Assembly (NCBI RefSeq): GCF_947507565.1
Contig: NC_089176.1
Location: 1,550,001-1,614,000 of the forward strand
Origin: Oscarella lobularis
Lineage: Eukaryota; Porifera; Homoscleromorpha; Homosclerophorida; Oscarellidae
Direction of reading: 5' to 3'
Length of the DNA stretch: 64,000 bases
The notes below the pieces were generated by a model that worked only from the letters and a program-made list of their open reading frames with translations, did no database searches and was not told the DNA's origin. This document shows positions 38,901 to 53,900 of the stretch, in pieces. The position numbers and the translations under genes were made by a program. How positions within the stretch are numbered: position 1 is the stretch's first letter; each line of letters begins with the position of its first letter.

Positions 38901-41900
38901 TGCTGCGGAAAATGCAAAGTTTCAATGACTTTAACAAACCTCGATCTTTTCCAGCAAAAGTGATTTTTACGTCCTTCGTTCCACAGAAATCTGAGCTGTT
39001 CATGTTCAACTGATAGCCTCCATTTGGAAAGACGATCGCGAGAGTTTGACTGTCGTCCCATAATCCGAAGACCGAAACGTTGTTCAAATGTTCGGGCAAA
39101 AAGCTGATTATTTTCGACAAATCGGATGGCCGGCGAACTGACGGCATATTCGTTTCGTGTGAAAATTTCAAAACCACCGTTGTTCCTGGAAGAATCCTAT
39201 CGTTTGACGCTCCTTCGACTTCAATCAAAGTCACGTAAACCTTCTATATATAGTAGAATCGCAAACAGCTATAGTGACATTTTGCAAAGCAAACCTTCCG
39301 CTTTTGAACAAACTCTGACTCTGACACTGGCTCTTCTCCTTTCAAGTCACGACGACGACGATGACGATCGCTGGTGCTTTCTTCAACGCATTCCGTTTCA
39401 TTTTGAATCGCAAACCGCGGTTTATTGTCGTTGATAGTGAGGATGTCCACATGAGATGCGGCGCTACTGCTCGCAGGTGGATTTCCGTTGTCGAAGACAG
39501 TAATTATGATCTTCCCAGTTGAGTAAAGAAAGTACAGCAGTTACATTCACGGTAGTAAGTGAATAGTCGTATACGTACCTTCCGGCCAATTTTCTCTAAA
39601 GAGGAGTCGCTAACAAATACAGTTGGCTCATCAGCCGACGAAAAGTAGAACAGCCTGCCGACCGTGCAAGCGTAGAGCTACAGGAAAAACTTCACGTTTC
39701 TAAAGCCATTGTAAACATATTGCTAGCCACCTTGCCGTCGTCCAAGCCGGTGAACGTCAGCAGTTTGCCCGAGTGATCCGGTTGATACTTAATTAATTAA
39801 AGAAATCAATGAGTTGAAAAATTTCCTGCTTCGTTTTTACTCACCATTAGGCCAGGACAAGCCGTCGATTTACGCAGATATATGAACTCAGTAGCATCGA
39901 GCTTGCCTGGGTAGTTTGCGCTGTGTACAAGTAAAAAAAGTGAGAATTAGAGAATTCGTTCTCTTCTATTTCCTTACGTCAATTCGACTGTCATTTTCGT
40001 GATGTTGTTTCCTTCGACCGAATCACTGATGGAGACGTCGTGTGCTCCACTTACGATGTGCTGCCCAATCACCTGATTTTCAACAAATCGTATTCGATCG
40101 TCTCTGCCTACACCAACACCCAAATCCAACTGCGGACTATCGTTGATGAACACGGTAGAAACAAAAACAGAGGCCGGGAGGCTAGCCGCTCCTGCTTTGT
40201 CCCACACCATAACAGCAATCTGAGGAACAATTTTCTCCGGTTCAGACGCTGTATTGCTATACGTAACAGAAAGCAGTATCTGATGAAATACAAAGTAAAG
40301 TAAGCAAATAGATGATGAACAAGACGTTTTACCTCTAGATACGCCGCAAACGACGCAATTCCGCTCAAAGAGACGCTCGATGTGCCCTGTCCAGTTACGG
40401 TGACTCCGTGACTATTGGCTTTGCTCACGTCAACCAAAACGACGTCACCAGTGCGAGTGGTATTGAATGAAAACGTCGCATTTCCAGCATAAAAACTATC
40501 CACGTCAACCAGAATGGTATAATTTGGTAAGATTTTTACAGGCGATCCGTTTTCAGTGAAAGTGATCGAATGAGATCTGTCGGCAAGCGAGGCAAATTGC
40601 AGAGGCTGACTCGGGGGCGTGAATCGAAGAACAGGCCCATCGCTAATAGGAATGACAAAGATTTGAATCGCTGCCGGAGAACTGCGATTCTGGCCATCGT
40701 CCACAGTAATGTAAGCCATTCTATAAGGGAATCAAAATGACCGAACGAACTTTCGATGTTGGAGTTTTCAACCTTGAGTCTGATGAAAGATTCACAGGAG
40801 GACTGAGATTATTGACAAAGCCCAATGACGACAGGATCATCTCGTAAATAGAGATATTAGCTGCACCAGAGAGAGTCTACATAAAACACGGTGTAGATGC
40901 AATTAAGTCAATGCAGCAATTAATTTAACCCACCAAAGTTTGATAGTTGTCTTGACTCTGAACCGCTATGCCGGCGTCAGCAGCGGTTGACTTATTGAGA
41001 ACCAAGGCATCCCCGCTATGACCATCGACCAGTAACACCGTTGCTCTTCGGAGAAAAAAGGGCAAAGTAGAGCAATGCTTTTAAAGCCTTGCAATTTAGA
41101 GACACCTTGCCATTGTTGCATCGTTGATGTCTGTTATGTTGACGCCATCCGATAAGAAACTGGGAGGGTGTCCTTCAGTGTATGAAATTGTTGCCATTTC
41201 AGCTTGAAAGAATCGTACCACGGGAGCGACGTTAAAGTCAATTAGTCTTATGCTAGCAGGAGAGTATGATCAATATAAAGAAAAGAACACATATTTTTGA
41301 GCGTACAGGACTTGTTTCATTGTCGTAAATATTCCGTCAAAAACAATAAAGTCAATATAGACGTCGTCAAGACCTTCAAACTCTGGCTCACTAGTTTAGA
41401 ATAATAGTTACCGTGAAACCGAAATTTGAAGATTTACGAATTCGCGTAAGTGACGTTATTGAGCAGAGCTTGGAAAACATCAGTGGTCGCATTTCCAGTT
41501 AAAACAATTTCTTTTCCCGATAGTATTTCCTTGAAAACAAATTTAAATTAACGATACAATGACTGAAAGAGCTCAAAACATTTACTTCCGACTTCACTAG
41601 TGCTGCAGTGTTTTTGATCGCCAAAGACCCACTTCCGCCAGAACGAATTTTTATTGTTGCTGCTTTTAGAAGATGGCTGCAAAAAAATTGCAACTGGTAG
41701 GTTAGCCCAAAGAAAACAGCAACGTTTTACAATGTATGATCTGGGTCGGTTAGGTTAAGCGAGTTGCTCGTGACGTCAATAGGCGTTTGGCTGCCTTCTT
41801 CGTAGTGTGTAACTGGTGCTATAAGAAAACATTAGAGTTATTATTAGAGTCGTGACGTTGATCAACAAATTGAGAAAATGTAAATTTGTACTTCCTATCG

Positions 41901-44900
41901 TCAAAACCGGCGGGTCGTCGTTCTCTCCGACAAATTGGACGGTGACGCCTACAACGGGCGCTGAATACCCATTTGAATCGATGACCGTGATCAGAAAAAG
42001 TCTAAACAAGATGAAGTCAGCCGAGAACATCAGTACATCGTTCACCCTCAACGTACTTTGGATTAAAATCAGGACTCCTGCTAGAGCTGAAGTACCCCAA
42101 GCTAAGAAGGACATGAGTCAAATTGGCTGGACTCGCTCCGCGTACAACTCTGATCCCTTCACTAAATACAAGTTTTTCTATCAAAATGAAAGCAACGGTT
42201 GCCACATACCTGTCGGATTCCGTAACAAATTGAACAGTAGAAATTCCGTTAATTTTGCTTCTTTCCTCAAGTGTCAGTTTGTTGAAAGAGACTGCAGTAC
42301 CAGTGGAGAAGATTACCTGCGAGAGAAGAATGAAGAAATGAAAAGACAGAAAAGAGAAACGCACCCTTTCTCCCAGACTGTCCAAAGGATTAGTCAATTC
42401 CACGACTACTTCTTTCCAGTCCTTAAAAGTTACGTACAGTTAGTTAGACCTTAAAAGCGTTCTCACGGTACCTCATTGCCAAACGCGGAAGCGTCCAGGT
42501 TCTTCCTTCTAGGTGCCAACAGGACGATCGTATTTGCCTCGCGGTAACGGACTGTACGATTAAGGGTCGTCTTGTCGGCGACGTTGAAATCGACGGCGAC
42601 GTGATTGCAATCGCTTCCTGCTCCCCGCTTGCCCGTACATGTGAATAACTCAACAATGTTGCAAGTGTCGCTGCATCCGTCAATGTCATTGCCTGTGCCA
42701 TTCAGAGTGTCGCACTCCTCAAAGAATTCTCGAATTCCATTTCCGCAATTGAAGCACTCGCTCGAGTTGTCGAATTCAGCGTTAACTGGACACTCAAAAC
42801 CGTCGAGTATAGTGCAGCTGAACGATTCGCAGCCGTAGCCGTCCAATCCGGAATCGCAATCTTCGCCGGGAACGCGTATTCCATCACCGCAAGTCTTACT
42901 GTAACAAACCGTCCGTTCTCCCACAGGAGTCCGGCAACCGAAGCCCTCTTCAAGCTTGCAAGTAGCTGAGCATCCATCACCGGAAACAGTATTGCTATCG
43001 TCGCATTCTTCGGAATCAATTCGGAGAACGCCATCGCCGCATACGGGACAATTAACCGTGACGTTAGTTGCCAGCTGCGAGGCGTTTACTTGGCAAAAGT
43101 TGGCAAGACTTATAGCATTCGTGCCGTTGCTGATGATCCCAAAAATCCCGGAACTTTCATTGACAGCACGACGAAACCTATTTCCGCCGCTCTTTCGCCG
43201 ATTTTCGCACTCCAACAAAGCATTGCTGCTTAGATGCAAAGAATCTCCAGTTCCAGAATTTAAAGCGTCAAAAAGTGATTTTAGCAGATCGATGGCCGAT
43301 GATCCAACATTTTGCACTTGGTCAATCGTTCCGCATATAACGAAACCTTCATCTTCTAAAACAGATCTGAGTTCCAATACATTTGCTTGCTTATTTTCGG
43401 GACACGATCGCACGATGCGAAGAACAGTGGCAAAGTTTGCATCTCGGTACGTCGACGACATCGCCAAGATATTGCGTAAGTTCAATGCATTATCCTTGGA
43501 AACGTTCACGTCACACAGGTTGCTCTTTTGTATACAGTCTCCATGGTTGGTAAAGAGACGATTGTCTACGAGACGGCACTCTTCAGCAAATGGTGGGACC
43601 GTACGATTGACACCATAAACATCGGCAACAGTGCTGCTCGTCAGATTGGCGAGGCAAACGGACACGTCAGAAAGCCAAGTGCAGAACTGACAAGCACCAC
43701 CGCCAGTCGGGCTGGCGGTGCTGGCGGAGCAAACTGGAGATAAGAACGAATCCAAATAGTTGGGCGAGTTGCAAGAAAAGACAGCTTTTGTGCAAGAAAT
43801 AAAATCCGCACATACGTCAACCTGAGAAGAACAACGAGCTTTGCCTAAAACGACATCCTTATACAAGAAATTTTCAACTGAGCACGCTTATTGACCTATA
43901 TGACAGCGCTCTCCATCGAACTCCGGGTGACACTCGCAAACGAAGCTGTCAATTTTGTCGTAACACGTTCCTCCGTTTTGGCACGGATTGGGCTCACATT
44001 CGTTGATTTCTGCGATTAGCACTTCGTTAGCTAGCAGTGAGCACAGTTACAGCAACTAACCTTTTTCGCATAAAGCGCCAGTGTAGCCAGAAAAGCAGCT
44101 GCACGTAAATCCACCTGTTAAATCAATACAAGTTCCATTTTGGCAAGAATCTGGCAAACAATCATCAATATCTGAGAAAAAGGAAGTGAACATCCTTTTC
44201 GAATTAGCGTCTAATTCCTAACTTGTTTCACAATAGCGGCCGGTGAATCCTTCGCGACAAATGCAGTTAAAATCTGCGACAAGGTCCTGACAGTTTCCGC
44301 CATTCGCACAAGAAACGTTTTCGCACTCGTTTATGTCTTAATTGAATAAATAATAATTAGCACTAAAACTATAGATAGCGACGTATAAACTCACCTATTT
44401 CGCACTGACGACCTGTATAGCCCTGACTACAGTTGCATGTGAAATTGAGGAATAGATCAGTGCACATTCCGCTATTCAGACACGGATTGGGCGAACACTC
44501 ATCTGTCTCTTCGCTGCACGTCTTTCCCGTATAACCAGGAGGGCACGAGCAGAAAAAGTCGCCGCGCCGATCCTCGCATGTTCCTCCATTTGTACACGGA
44601 ACGGACTGACATTCGTTGGCCTCTATATTTTATTCGCAAAAATGTTATATTATCCTAATCTCTACTCCAATTTTAAATTTACCGTTTTGGCATTGAGATC
44701 CAGAGAAACCCATCGGGCATTGACATGTGAAAACACCAAATCCGTCAATGCACAGTGCTCCGTTCAGGCAAGGATTGGATGCGCAATCGTCAACCACTAT
44801 TGAGCTATGCTAGGAAAAAGACGTCGACAAAAATCTATCGCGCACCTGCACATGTTCCATTGATTTCTTCGGTGAGAAGTGGACAATCGCAATTAAAATC

Positions 44901-47900
44901 CCCGTCAATGTTGGTACAAAATTGCCCTACAACTGAACACGCAGTCCCATTGACATTTCTCTCCACGCACTCATTGATGTCTGCAAAAGAAAAAATTCCT
45001 GAAAAGCCTGCATGCCGTTTATAGAGACAAACCAAAGCAACTGCTGCCGTCGCTCGCAAGGCGAAAACCTTCTCTGCACGAACACTGAAAACTTCCATCT
45101 ACGTTGGTGCAATTGTGTTCGCAGTTTGCAAGTCCTTCAGTGCACTCATCGACGTCTAAAAAACAGACATGGTACAACTGCAAACAACCGTAAAAACTAC
45201 GTTTTCATGATCAAATCACCTGAGCAATTCCATTTGTTAGAGTCTAATCGAAATCCTTTAAAGCAAGTACATGTTTCGTTTCCGCTAGTCAGATTTTTCG
45301 AGCAGATCTGCTCGCAAAGATTTGAAATATCACAATTTTCAGTAGCTAGTAGACAAAGAAAAGAGAACTTAATTAAGACAATATAGCAAGAAAAAAGAAA
45401 ATAAATCATACGAATGCACGTTTCGTTGTCACTACTAAATGTGAAGCCATCAAAGCACGCGCAGTCAAAAGATCCAATTGTGTTTGAGCACACCTGATGA
45501 CAAGGTTCCATTTCTGAACACTCGTTGATATCTAAACAACATATATTTACAGACGCTTGCCTGAGACCAACCCCAGCAGTATACCAATGCACTCCGTTTG
45601 ATTCGCTAGTCGAAAGCCTTTTTCGCAATCGCATCGGAAAAAGGGGACTTCATTAATGCAAACTTGGTCGCAGTTGTCATCATTTTCTCCGCATTCGTCA
45701 ATATCTTTGCACACAAAAACTAATGAAACAGAGAAAAAAAGACAGGAAGCGTTACCGTTGCATTTAGCTCCGTCGACTTCACTCCCGATAGGACAATCCG
45801 AGCAATTCGCTCCCACTCCGGGAGCCGGAACATCTGTGCAGTTCGTACCAATCGGGCAGCCCGGGTCGATGCATCCGTTTTGGTCAATGTTACAAAAATC
45901 TCCTGTCCAACCTGAAAAAAAACGTGTTCCTTACGTGCCTGCACGAACACCTGTACAAAATACATACCTGGACCGCATTCACAGTCCTCCAAGATGAATC
46001 CATCTTGGCCACCGTCCGTATCGACCTCAACGCACTCGGCTCCGTTTTGCAAAGCGCAGCCGCAGAGTCGCACAAGAGGCTCATGCTCGCTAACAGCTCC
46101 ACGACTATCATTGGCGATGATGGTAAAACTGACTGCACTGGTTCCTCTTGGAGTCCACACTAAATTGTACTCGCTACCGTCGTTTTCGAGCATGAAGTCG
46201 TTAAGAGCGAGAGATGGAGTGCGCTTAATTGCGAACGTAAAGTTATCACCGACGTCTGTGACGGTGAAACGGTACAAAGACGCAACGTAGATTGTAGCTC
46301 GAAAAGTCTCATTCCCGACGATTTGTGGGGGATTATTTTCTAAAACAGAAGCAAGATTTTGTAGGTGCCTAATCTGATATCAGCTCTTAGTACCTTGGAT
46401 TTGAGCCGCGTCTGCAACGCCGCGACGACCTTTGAGAGTCGTAAGAGCAACGTCTTCGCTGCCAGTTTCGAAGAAATCAAACAGGCATGGGAGATCGTTG
46501 TCACATTGTTCCATTTGCACATCTGTGTAGCGATCCAATACTTCATCGATGAAAATTGGTTCGTGATGGGGATTGGAGAAAGTCGACGAGTTTTGGCTCT
46601 CTTGATAGTAGAAGAGAGATTCGGCTTGCGATATTTGCCCTATGCCAAAAAAAACATAGAAAAACGGCTATTGTGCACTACTCAACTTTTGTGACTCACA
46701 AGTTTGCCCAAAATCATTATGAATAGTTCGACTCGAAGCGTTCAGGGAAATTTCTTTGCCAGAACGCGCGATAAAATCGTTTTTCCGATTTCCGTCCCAT
46801 TGACCAACCAAGCCTCGAGTATTGCCTCGATACTCGTCCGGCAAACCCATGACGAAAGACAGAAGGCCACTTCTCGCCGTTATAGTAACAGTAATATCAG
46901 ACGAAAACGACACGACAAGCGATATTGAATCATTGGCTTCTCCACGAGACACGATGACGTTGTCCAGTATCAAGACGCCGTTTGCCGCCAAATCGGAAAA
47001 CAGTTTTGAAACGTCGCGCCACGACGATCCATCGAAATAGCCAAGCGACTCTGTCAATGAAGCGTTAGCGCCATAGCAGCAAACCATCAAACGAACTTCG
47101 CTCGCCGAAACGAGGCTAACTTGTACGATAGTCGAATTTTCAGGTCCGGTTGAATTGACGGAAATTTGTCGTGACACAAAAGCCGAGAATTCTGTTGCCG
47201 ATGAATTGGTGACGAGACGCGTTCGACCTTGGAATTCGAACCGATCATCGGCCGACTTGAAAATTAGGTACTCGCCGAGTCCGTTAAACGTGTATTCATT
47301 GCCGTCCAATGTCGTGAAATGAGGATCGCCCCACGTCGAAAAGAAGAAGAGAGGAAAACGCTCTGTACACGTTGGAGGCGACGGTCGCCGTTCAAAGTAG
47401 AGATTACACAGGTCGGAGTCAAAGCAGCATCGTTGATACGGCTGCACGTCAAATTCCCTGTGACGGGTGGGACTGAAGAATGAGTGAAATCGATTGGCCG
47501 AGCCGGCGAACGGTAGCTGGGTGATCAGCGAGCCACCGCCAATCATATCGGAGAAGAATGAGATAAACGGTGATGAGATATCCGAGCGGTAGCAACATTC
47601 CGCTTGTTGGCCGTCGAAGCTGCCGAAAAGAGAAACAAAGCACAATCGGTCAGTACTTTGGTCGTCAGCAGAAGACGTCTGAATAAATCTGAAATCAGTG
47701 AACGCTTGAAATAAGGTGCACGGACACGGCTGAACGAATAGATGCCAAAACGGAAATCGCCCGTACTGAGCGATATCTTGGGAATACCAGTCGAGGCAAG
47801 CGCCTCGACTTGCGCATCGATTTCCCGCTAACGAAACGCGATACAAATAACGACCGATGACGTCAATGTTAGACGATGACGTGACAGACAAAACAGAGGC

Positions 47901-50900
47901 GGTACCCGATAGCAGATGATTGTCAAAAGTGCTCAAATCGCTGGCCGCGTATCCGACCACAGCCGGATCCTGACCAGGACGACCAATCCATTGTAGTCGA
48001 CCGTCGACTGGATAATTGAACAAAATGTATGTCACCCGTTCGTCAGTAGCAATCACGACTTGGAATGTATTGCGCTAGAAACAAGAAACATTCATTACTT
48101 TTATAAAAAACTACAGTACCTTGGCTTTCCGTACCAAGGACGAAAACTCGTCATTGAAGCCAGGTCGACCGTCTGGAACGTTTGGCACACGATCCCAAGT
48201 CGCAACGAGACACCACGTAGCGTTGAAAGTTGTACGAGCAAACGTTTGCACGTCTTCGCTAGCCCGTCGAAGAATCGGTGACGAGCGATGGCTGTAGACT
48301 TGATAGAAAACACTTCCGTCGCGACGAGTGTCGACGTCGGCCCAAAACGGTGCCGCTGTAGAAGGAAAACCCGGTCGTGGAAACCGTTCTGGAACGGCAT
48401 TGCTGAACCGCTCGTCAAAAGAAACGAGACCATTGCTCGATACCTAGCAAATAAAAAAATAAAAAAATTTCAGCAAAATTCGGATTCCATACGTAAGCAA
48501 AACGATGTTGTCTTCTTCCAAATGGGAAACAGCTTGGCAACGCTATAGAAGAAGAGAGGATGTCGTCGCCGTTTGGAAGACGACTGTCTTCCTGACCAAG
48601 ACCGTACGGATAAAGATTTCTGTCAACTGCAAGAGATGAAGTTACATTTAAGCTACGCACAAGTAGTTTTGAGCGAGCGCTGGTTAATTATGTAATGGCC
48701 AGCCCAACTTATCAGCGCGGTAGGTAAGGTTTCACAGAAGGATCGCCAAACGCAACCCTAACCCACGTATACACTTACATATTTCACAGCGGTCGCCATT
48801 GTAAAACATTTGACAGGTGCAAAGAAACGAGCCACGAACGTTGGTGCACGTCCCCCCATTATGACACGGACTAGAGTTCAAGCACTCGTTGACATCTGCA
48901 CCCAGATTACCGCAAAATGACAATTACGAATATAGAGATCATACCATTTTCGCAGTGTCTTCCAGTAAAACCAGAAGAACAAGCACAAGAATAGCGGTTC
49001 ACTTCGTCAACACAACTTCCACCATTTTGACAAGACACAGAAAGACACTCGTCAATGTCTAGATATATGTGAAAAGGATAATTTCAAGTAATTGTTAGAG
49101 CAGAGAAACGAGCTAACTTGTTTTGCAATTATCTCCAGTAAACCCGGGGCTGCACGAGCAGCTGTAATCAAAGATTCCGTCAAAACAAGTTCCCCCATTC
49201 ATGCAAGGCGTAGAGGCACAATCGTCGATATCTAACAATATTTGAGTTCGAAAGTGAGCTTCAACAAAAAGTCTTACTCGTCTCGCAGACACTTCCGGTA
49301 AATCCACTTATGCAATCGCACGTGAAACGGTTGATATCGTCTACGCAAGTTCCGTTGTTTTGACATGGCATAGAAGCGCATTCGTCAACATCTGATTTAA
49401 AAACAAAATTGGTAAGAATGACGATAACCAAAAGTTCTATAACTAACTCCTCTCGCATGAGTCTCCGGTGTATCCGGCCATGCAAACGCACTTATAGCCG
49501 TCAATGCCATCGACACAGGTTCCCCGATTTAAGCACGGAGATGACATGCATTCGTCGGGATCTTATAACGCACAAACAAAACAATAAAAAGTTAATTTCT
49601 CTTTCAGTCAGAAGATATCCTTGTACTTACTTGTCTGGCATGAATCTCCGGTGTACCCATCAATGCAAAAGCACATGTAGCCGTCAACGCCATCGACACA
49701 CGATCCTCCATTTTGGCAGGGCACAGAGACGCATTCGTCAATATCTGCATAAAAGAATAAATTCTTGTCTATTGTACATTGTATGAAGCCAGCTCACTGG
49801 TTTCGCAGACGTCTCCTGTATAGCCAGCCATGCACAGGCACGTGTACCCGTCAAATCCATCGACACACGTTCCATTATTCTGACAAGGCGTTGAGGCACA
49901 TTCGTCAATATCTAGAAGACAAAAATGACCAACAACCGATTTTTGATTCGAAAACAATCCTACTCGTCTCGCAGACAGCTCCGGTGTATCCGCTAGTACA
50001 ATTGCACGTGAATCGGTTGATTTCATCTACGCACGTTCCGTTGTTTTGACATGGCATAGAAGCGCATTCGTCAACATCTGATTTAAAAACAAAATTGGTA
50101 AGAATGACGATAACCAAAAGTTCTATAACTAACTCCTCTCGCATGAGTCTCCGGTGTATCCGGCCATGCAAACGCACTTATAGCCGTCAATGCCATCGAC
50201 ACAGGTTCCCCGATTTAAGCACGGAGATGACATGCATTCGTCGGGATCTTATAACGCACAAACAAAACAATAAAAAGTTAATTTCTCTTTCAGTCAAAAA
50301 TCTCACTCGTTTCGCAGACATTCCCAGAGAATCCGTTTGCACAAATGCACGTGAATCGGTTGATTTCGTCTACGCATGTTCCGTTATTCTGGCACGGAAC
50401 GGAGATACATTCGCCAATATCTAAACCACAAATGATTACATATATCCAATTCAACAGAGGGAAGGCTTACCTGTTTCGCAATTAACTCCGGTATGACCGG
50501 GAATGCAGTCACACGTATATTCGTTGATGCCATCAAAGCAGGTGCCTCCATTTCGACAGGGAACCGGATAGCATTCGTCAATGTCTAGGAGAATATATAA
50601 ATCTCGCCCATTATACCTTGCATAAAGCCAGCTCACCGATTTCGCAGACGTCTCCTGTATAGCCAGCCATGCAGTGACACTTATATTCGTTGATGCCATC
50701 AAAGCAGGTGCCTCCATTTCGACAGGGAACCGGATCGCATTCGTCAATGTCTAGAGAGTATATAAATCTCGCCCATTATACCTTGTATAAAGCCAACTCA
50801 CTGATATCGCAGACGTCTCCTGTATAGCCAGCCATGCATAAACACACATGCCGGTCAAATCCATCGACACACGTTCCGTTATTCTGACAAGGCGCTGACG

Positions 50901-53900
50901 CACAGTCGTCAATATCTAAGAAAAAAATTGACGAAGAAATGACTGATGAATTCAACCACAATCATACTCGTCTCGCACACATCTCCGGTGAATGCGCTTG
51001 AGCAATTACAGGTAAAACCGTTAATCTCGTCTATGCACGTTCCGTTGTTATGACATGGCATAGACGAGCATTCGTCAACATCTAAATGTTGGCCAGTTCC
51101 ATATACAAAATACCCACCAAAGGCCTTGTACTAACTCGTCTCGCAGGAATCTCCTGTGTATCCGGGCATGCAGAAGCAAATGTAGTCGTCAATGCCATCA
51201 ACACATGTTCCTCCATTTTTACAAGGCACAGAGACGCATTCGTCAATATCTGTAGTCAACGATGATGAAAATGTGATCACAGCTTCAGCCAAAATCTCAC
51301 TTGTTTCGCAGACGTTTCCAGAGAATCCGTTTGCGCAAATGCATGTGAATCGGTTGATTTCGTCTACACATGTTCCGTTATTCTGACACGGAACGGAGAC
51401 ACACTCGCCAATATCTAAACCACAAATGATTACTGTACATATCTCCACTTCGACAGATGGGAGGCTTACCTGTTTCGCAATTAACTCCGGTATGACCGGG
51501 AATGCAGTCACACGTATATACGTTGACGCCATCAAAGCAAGTGCCTCCATTTTGACAAGGAACAGGATCGCATTCGTCAATGTCTGGAAGAATAAAATCT
51601 TGTCTATTGTACATTGCATTAAGCCCGCTCACTGGTTTTGCAGACGTCTCCTGTATAGCCAGCCATGCACAGGCACGTGTACCCGTCAAATCCATCGACA
51701 CACGTTCCATTATTCTGACAAGGCGTTGACGCACATTCGTCAATATCTAAGCAGACAAAAATGCCAAACAACCGATTTTTGATTCAAAAACAATCCTACT
51801 CGTCTCGCAGACAGCTCCGGTGTATCCGCTAGTACAATTGCACGTGAATCGGTTGATTTCATCTACGCACGTTCCGTTGTTTAGGCAAGGCATAGATGCG
51901 CACTCGTCGATTTCTATTCCAAAGAAACTTCAGGAGAAATCCAAGTGAGAAAAAAGAATTACCTTCGCAAAAAGGCACGTCACTCGACCAACTCCCATTT
52001 GCGTAGCACGTGAGGCTTCTCACGACGGAGAGCGCGTAGCCGAGATTACACCAAAAGTGAACAGACGTGTCGAATACAGTCTCGTTTGTTGACTTCTTTC
52101 CATTTACAATAGCAGGAAGCGGATAACAGTGCACAGCTACATACAGAATCATGAAAATGCAAACTGTAAACCACTTGATCACTACCTTCACACAAAGGCG
52201 TTGAATGAGACCACTGACCGCTTGTAAGGCACGAGATATTTGATGCACCAGTAAGCGTGTAGCCAACGGCACAACTTGCTCTCACCGTTGTTCCAAATAT
52301 TGTCTCGTTGGTAGACAACTCTCCGTTTTCGGGGACAATCAACCGGTCGCAGTGAACAGCTAAATAACACGGTACAAGATTGACTAATAATATTCAATTA
52401 ATACGTGCTTACGACTGCAGTTTGGCTCGCGGGATGTCCAGTTGCGAGTCGAGAGACAGGTCAAACGTGCATTACCATCTATTTCATAGCCTTCCATGCA
52501 GGAAAACGAAACAGTGGTACCAAATTTTGTTTCATTTGAAGACTTGCTGCCTCTTTCAGGTGGAACAAGACGAGGGCAGTGAATAACTAGAGCGCGCCAA
52601 TAAATAATTATGAAGGAAGAACTCAAAAATATACTTACTTTGGCATTCCGGTTGATCGCCTGACCAATTTCCACTCGGTAGGCAAGTGATGTTTGCCAAA
52701 CCGACTAGTTCGTACCCATCAACGCACTCAAACCTCACATCAACGCCCTGCAGTAATTCTGAACCAGCCAGAATGCGACCGTTTGCTAGTGAGAGAAGAC
52801 TTGGACATTCGATCGCTAATAGAATACTGTAGGTAAGCGCACAACAGCCAAATTAAAAACATACCAATGCAGTCTGGTGTATTGGCGGACCAAGATCCAC
52901 TTGACGTACAAACGATGCATGCCTCGCCTATCAGCTGAAACCCAGACTTGCAGGTAAAACAGGCTTCGGTTTCAAACTCCGTCCTATTGGTCAAAATAGT
53001 CCCGTTGTCAGGCGAAGAAAGCGCGGAACAATGAACAACTAGAAGCAGAAGTTCCGTTGGTATAAAATTAGTGCTGCTTCATTACTATACTTTCACATGA
53101 CGGTTCTGAGTTGGACCAGCTACCATTCGCAAAACATTCTAGTTCACTCTCTCCCATTAGCCGATATCCATCTGCGCAATTGAACGTCACCGTTGTTCCA
53201 GAAACTGTTTTGTTCGATGATACGTATCCGTTGGACGGCGTCGTCAGATTTTTGCAGTGAACAGCTAATAATAACCCATACTTCAATGAGAGACTGAGAA
53301 ATTAGTGTGTTAAACATTACCATCACACCGAGGTTCGTTGGCCGACCAGCTTCCATTAGGAAAGCAAACAAGCTCTTGCCGACCAACGAGTTGAAATCCA
53401 ACGTCGCAATTAAAATTGACTCGTGTTCCAAATACCGTCTCGTTGGTTGAGATGCTTCCATTTAATAACATTTTCAGTTTATCGCAATGAACAGCTAGAA
53501 CAGAAAAATAAACAAATTCAAATAAACAAACTTTTGTAACGTACGACTGCAAATTGGCCGCTTTTCAGACCAAGTGCCATTTGAAGTACAATTCAGGCAA
53601 GTTTCTCCGACAAGATTGTATCCCACGTCGCATGAAAAGCAGGCTTTAGTTCTGAACTGCGTTTCATTGCTTGAAATGGTCCCGTTGCTTGGAGACAAAA
53701 GCACAGGACAATGAACAACTGAAGAAGTAAAATGAAAAACGTGATATGATAAACTTTTTGACCGCTACATACTTTGGCACAACGGTTCTGGGTTTGACCA
53801 GGAGCCATTTGGAAAACACGTTAGTTCACTGTCGCCTTTCATTCTGTATCCATCTGCGCAACTGAACGTCACAGTCGTCCCAAAAATCGTTCTGTTAGAT

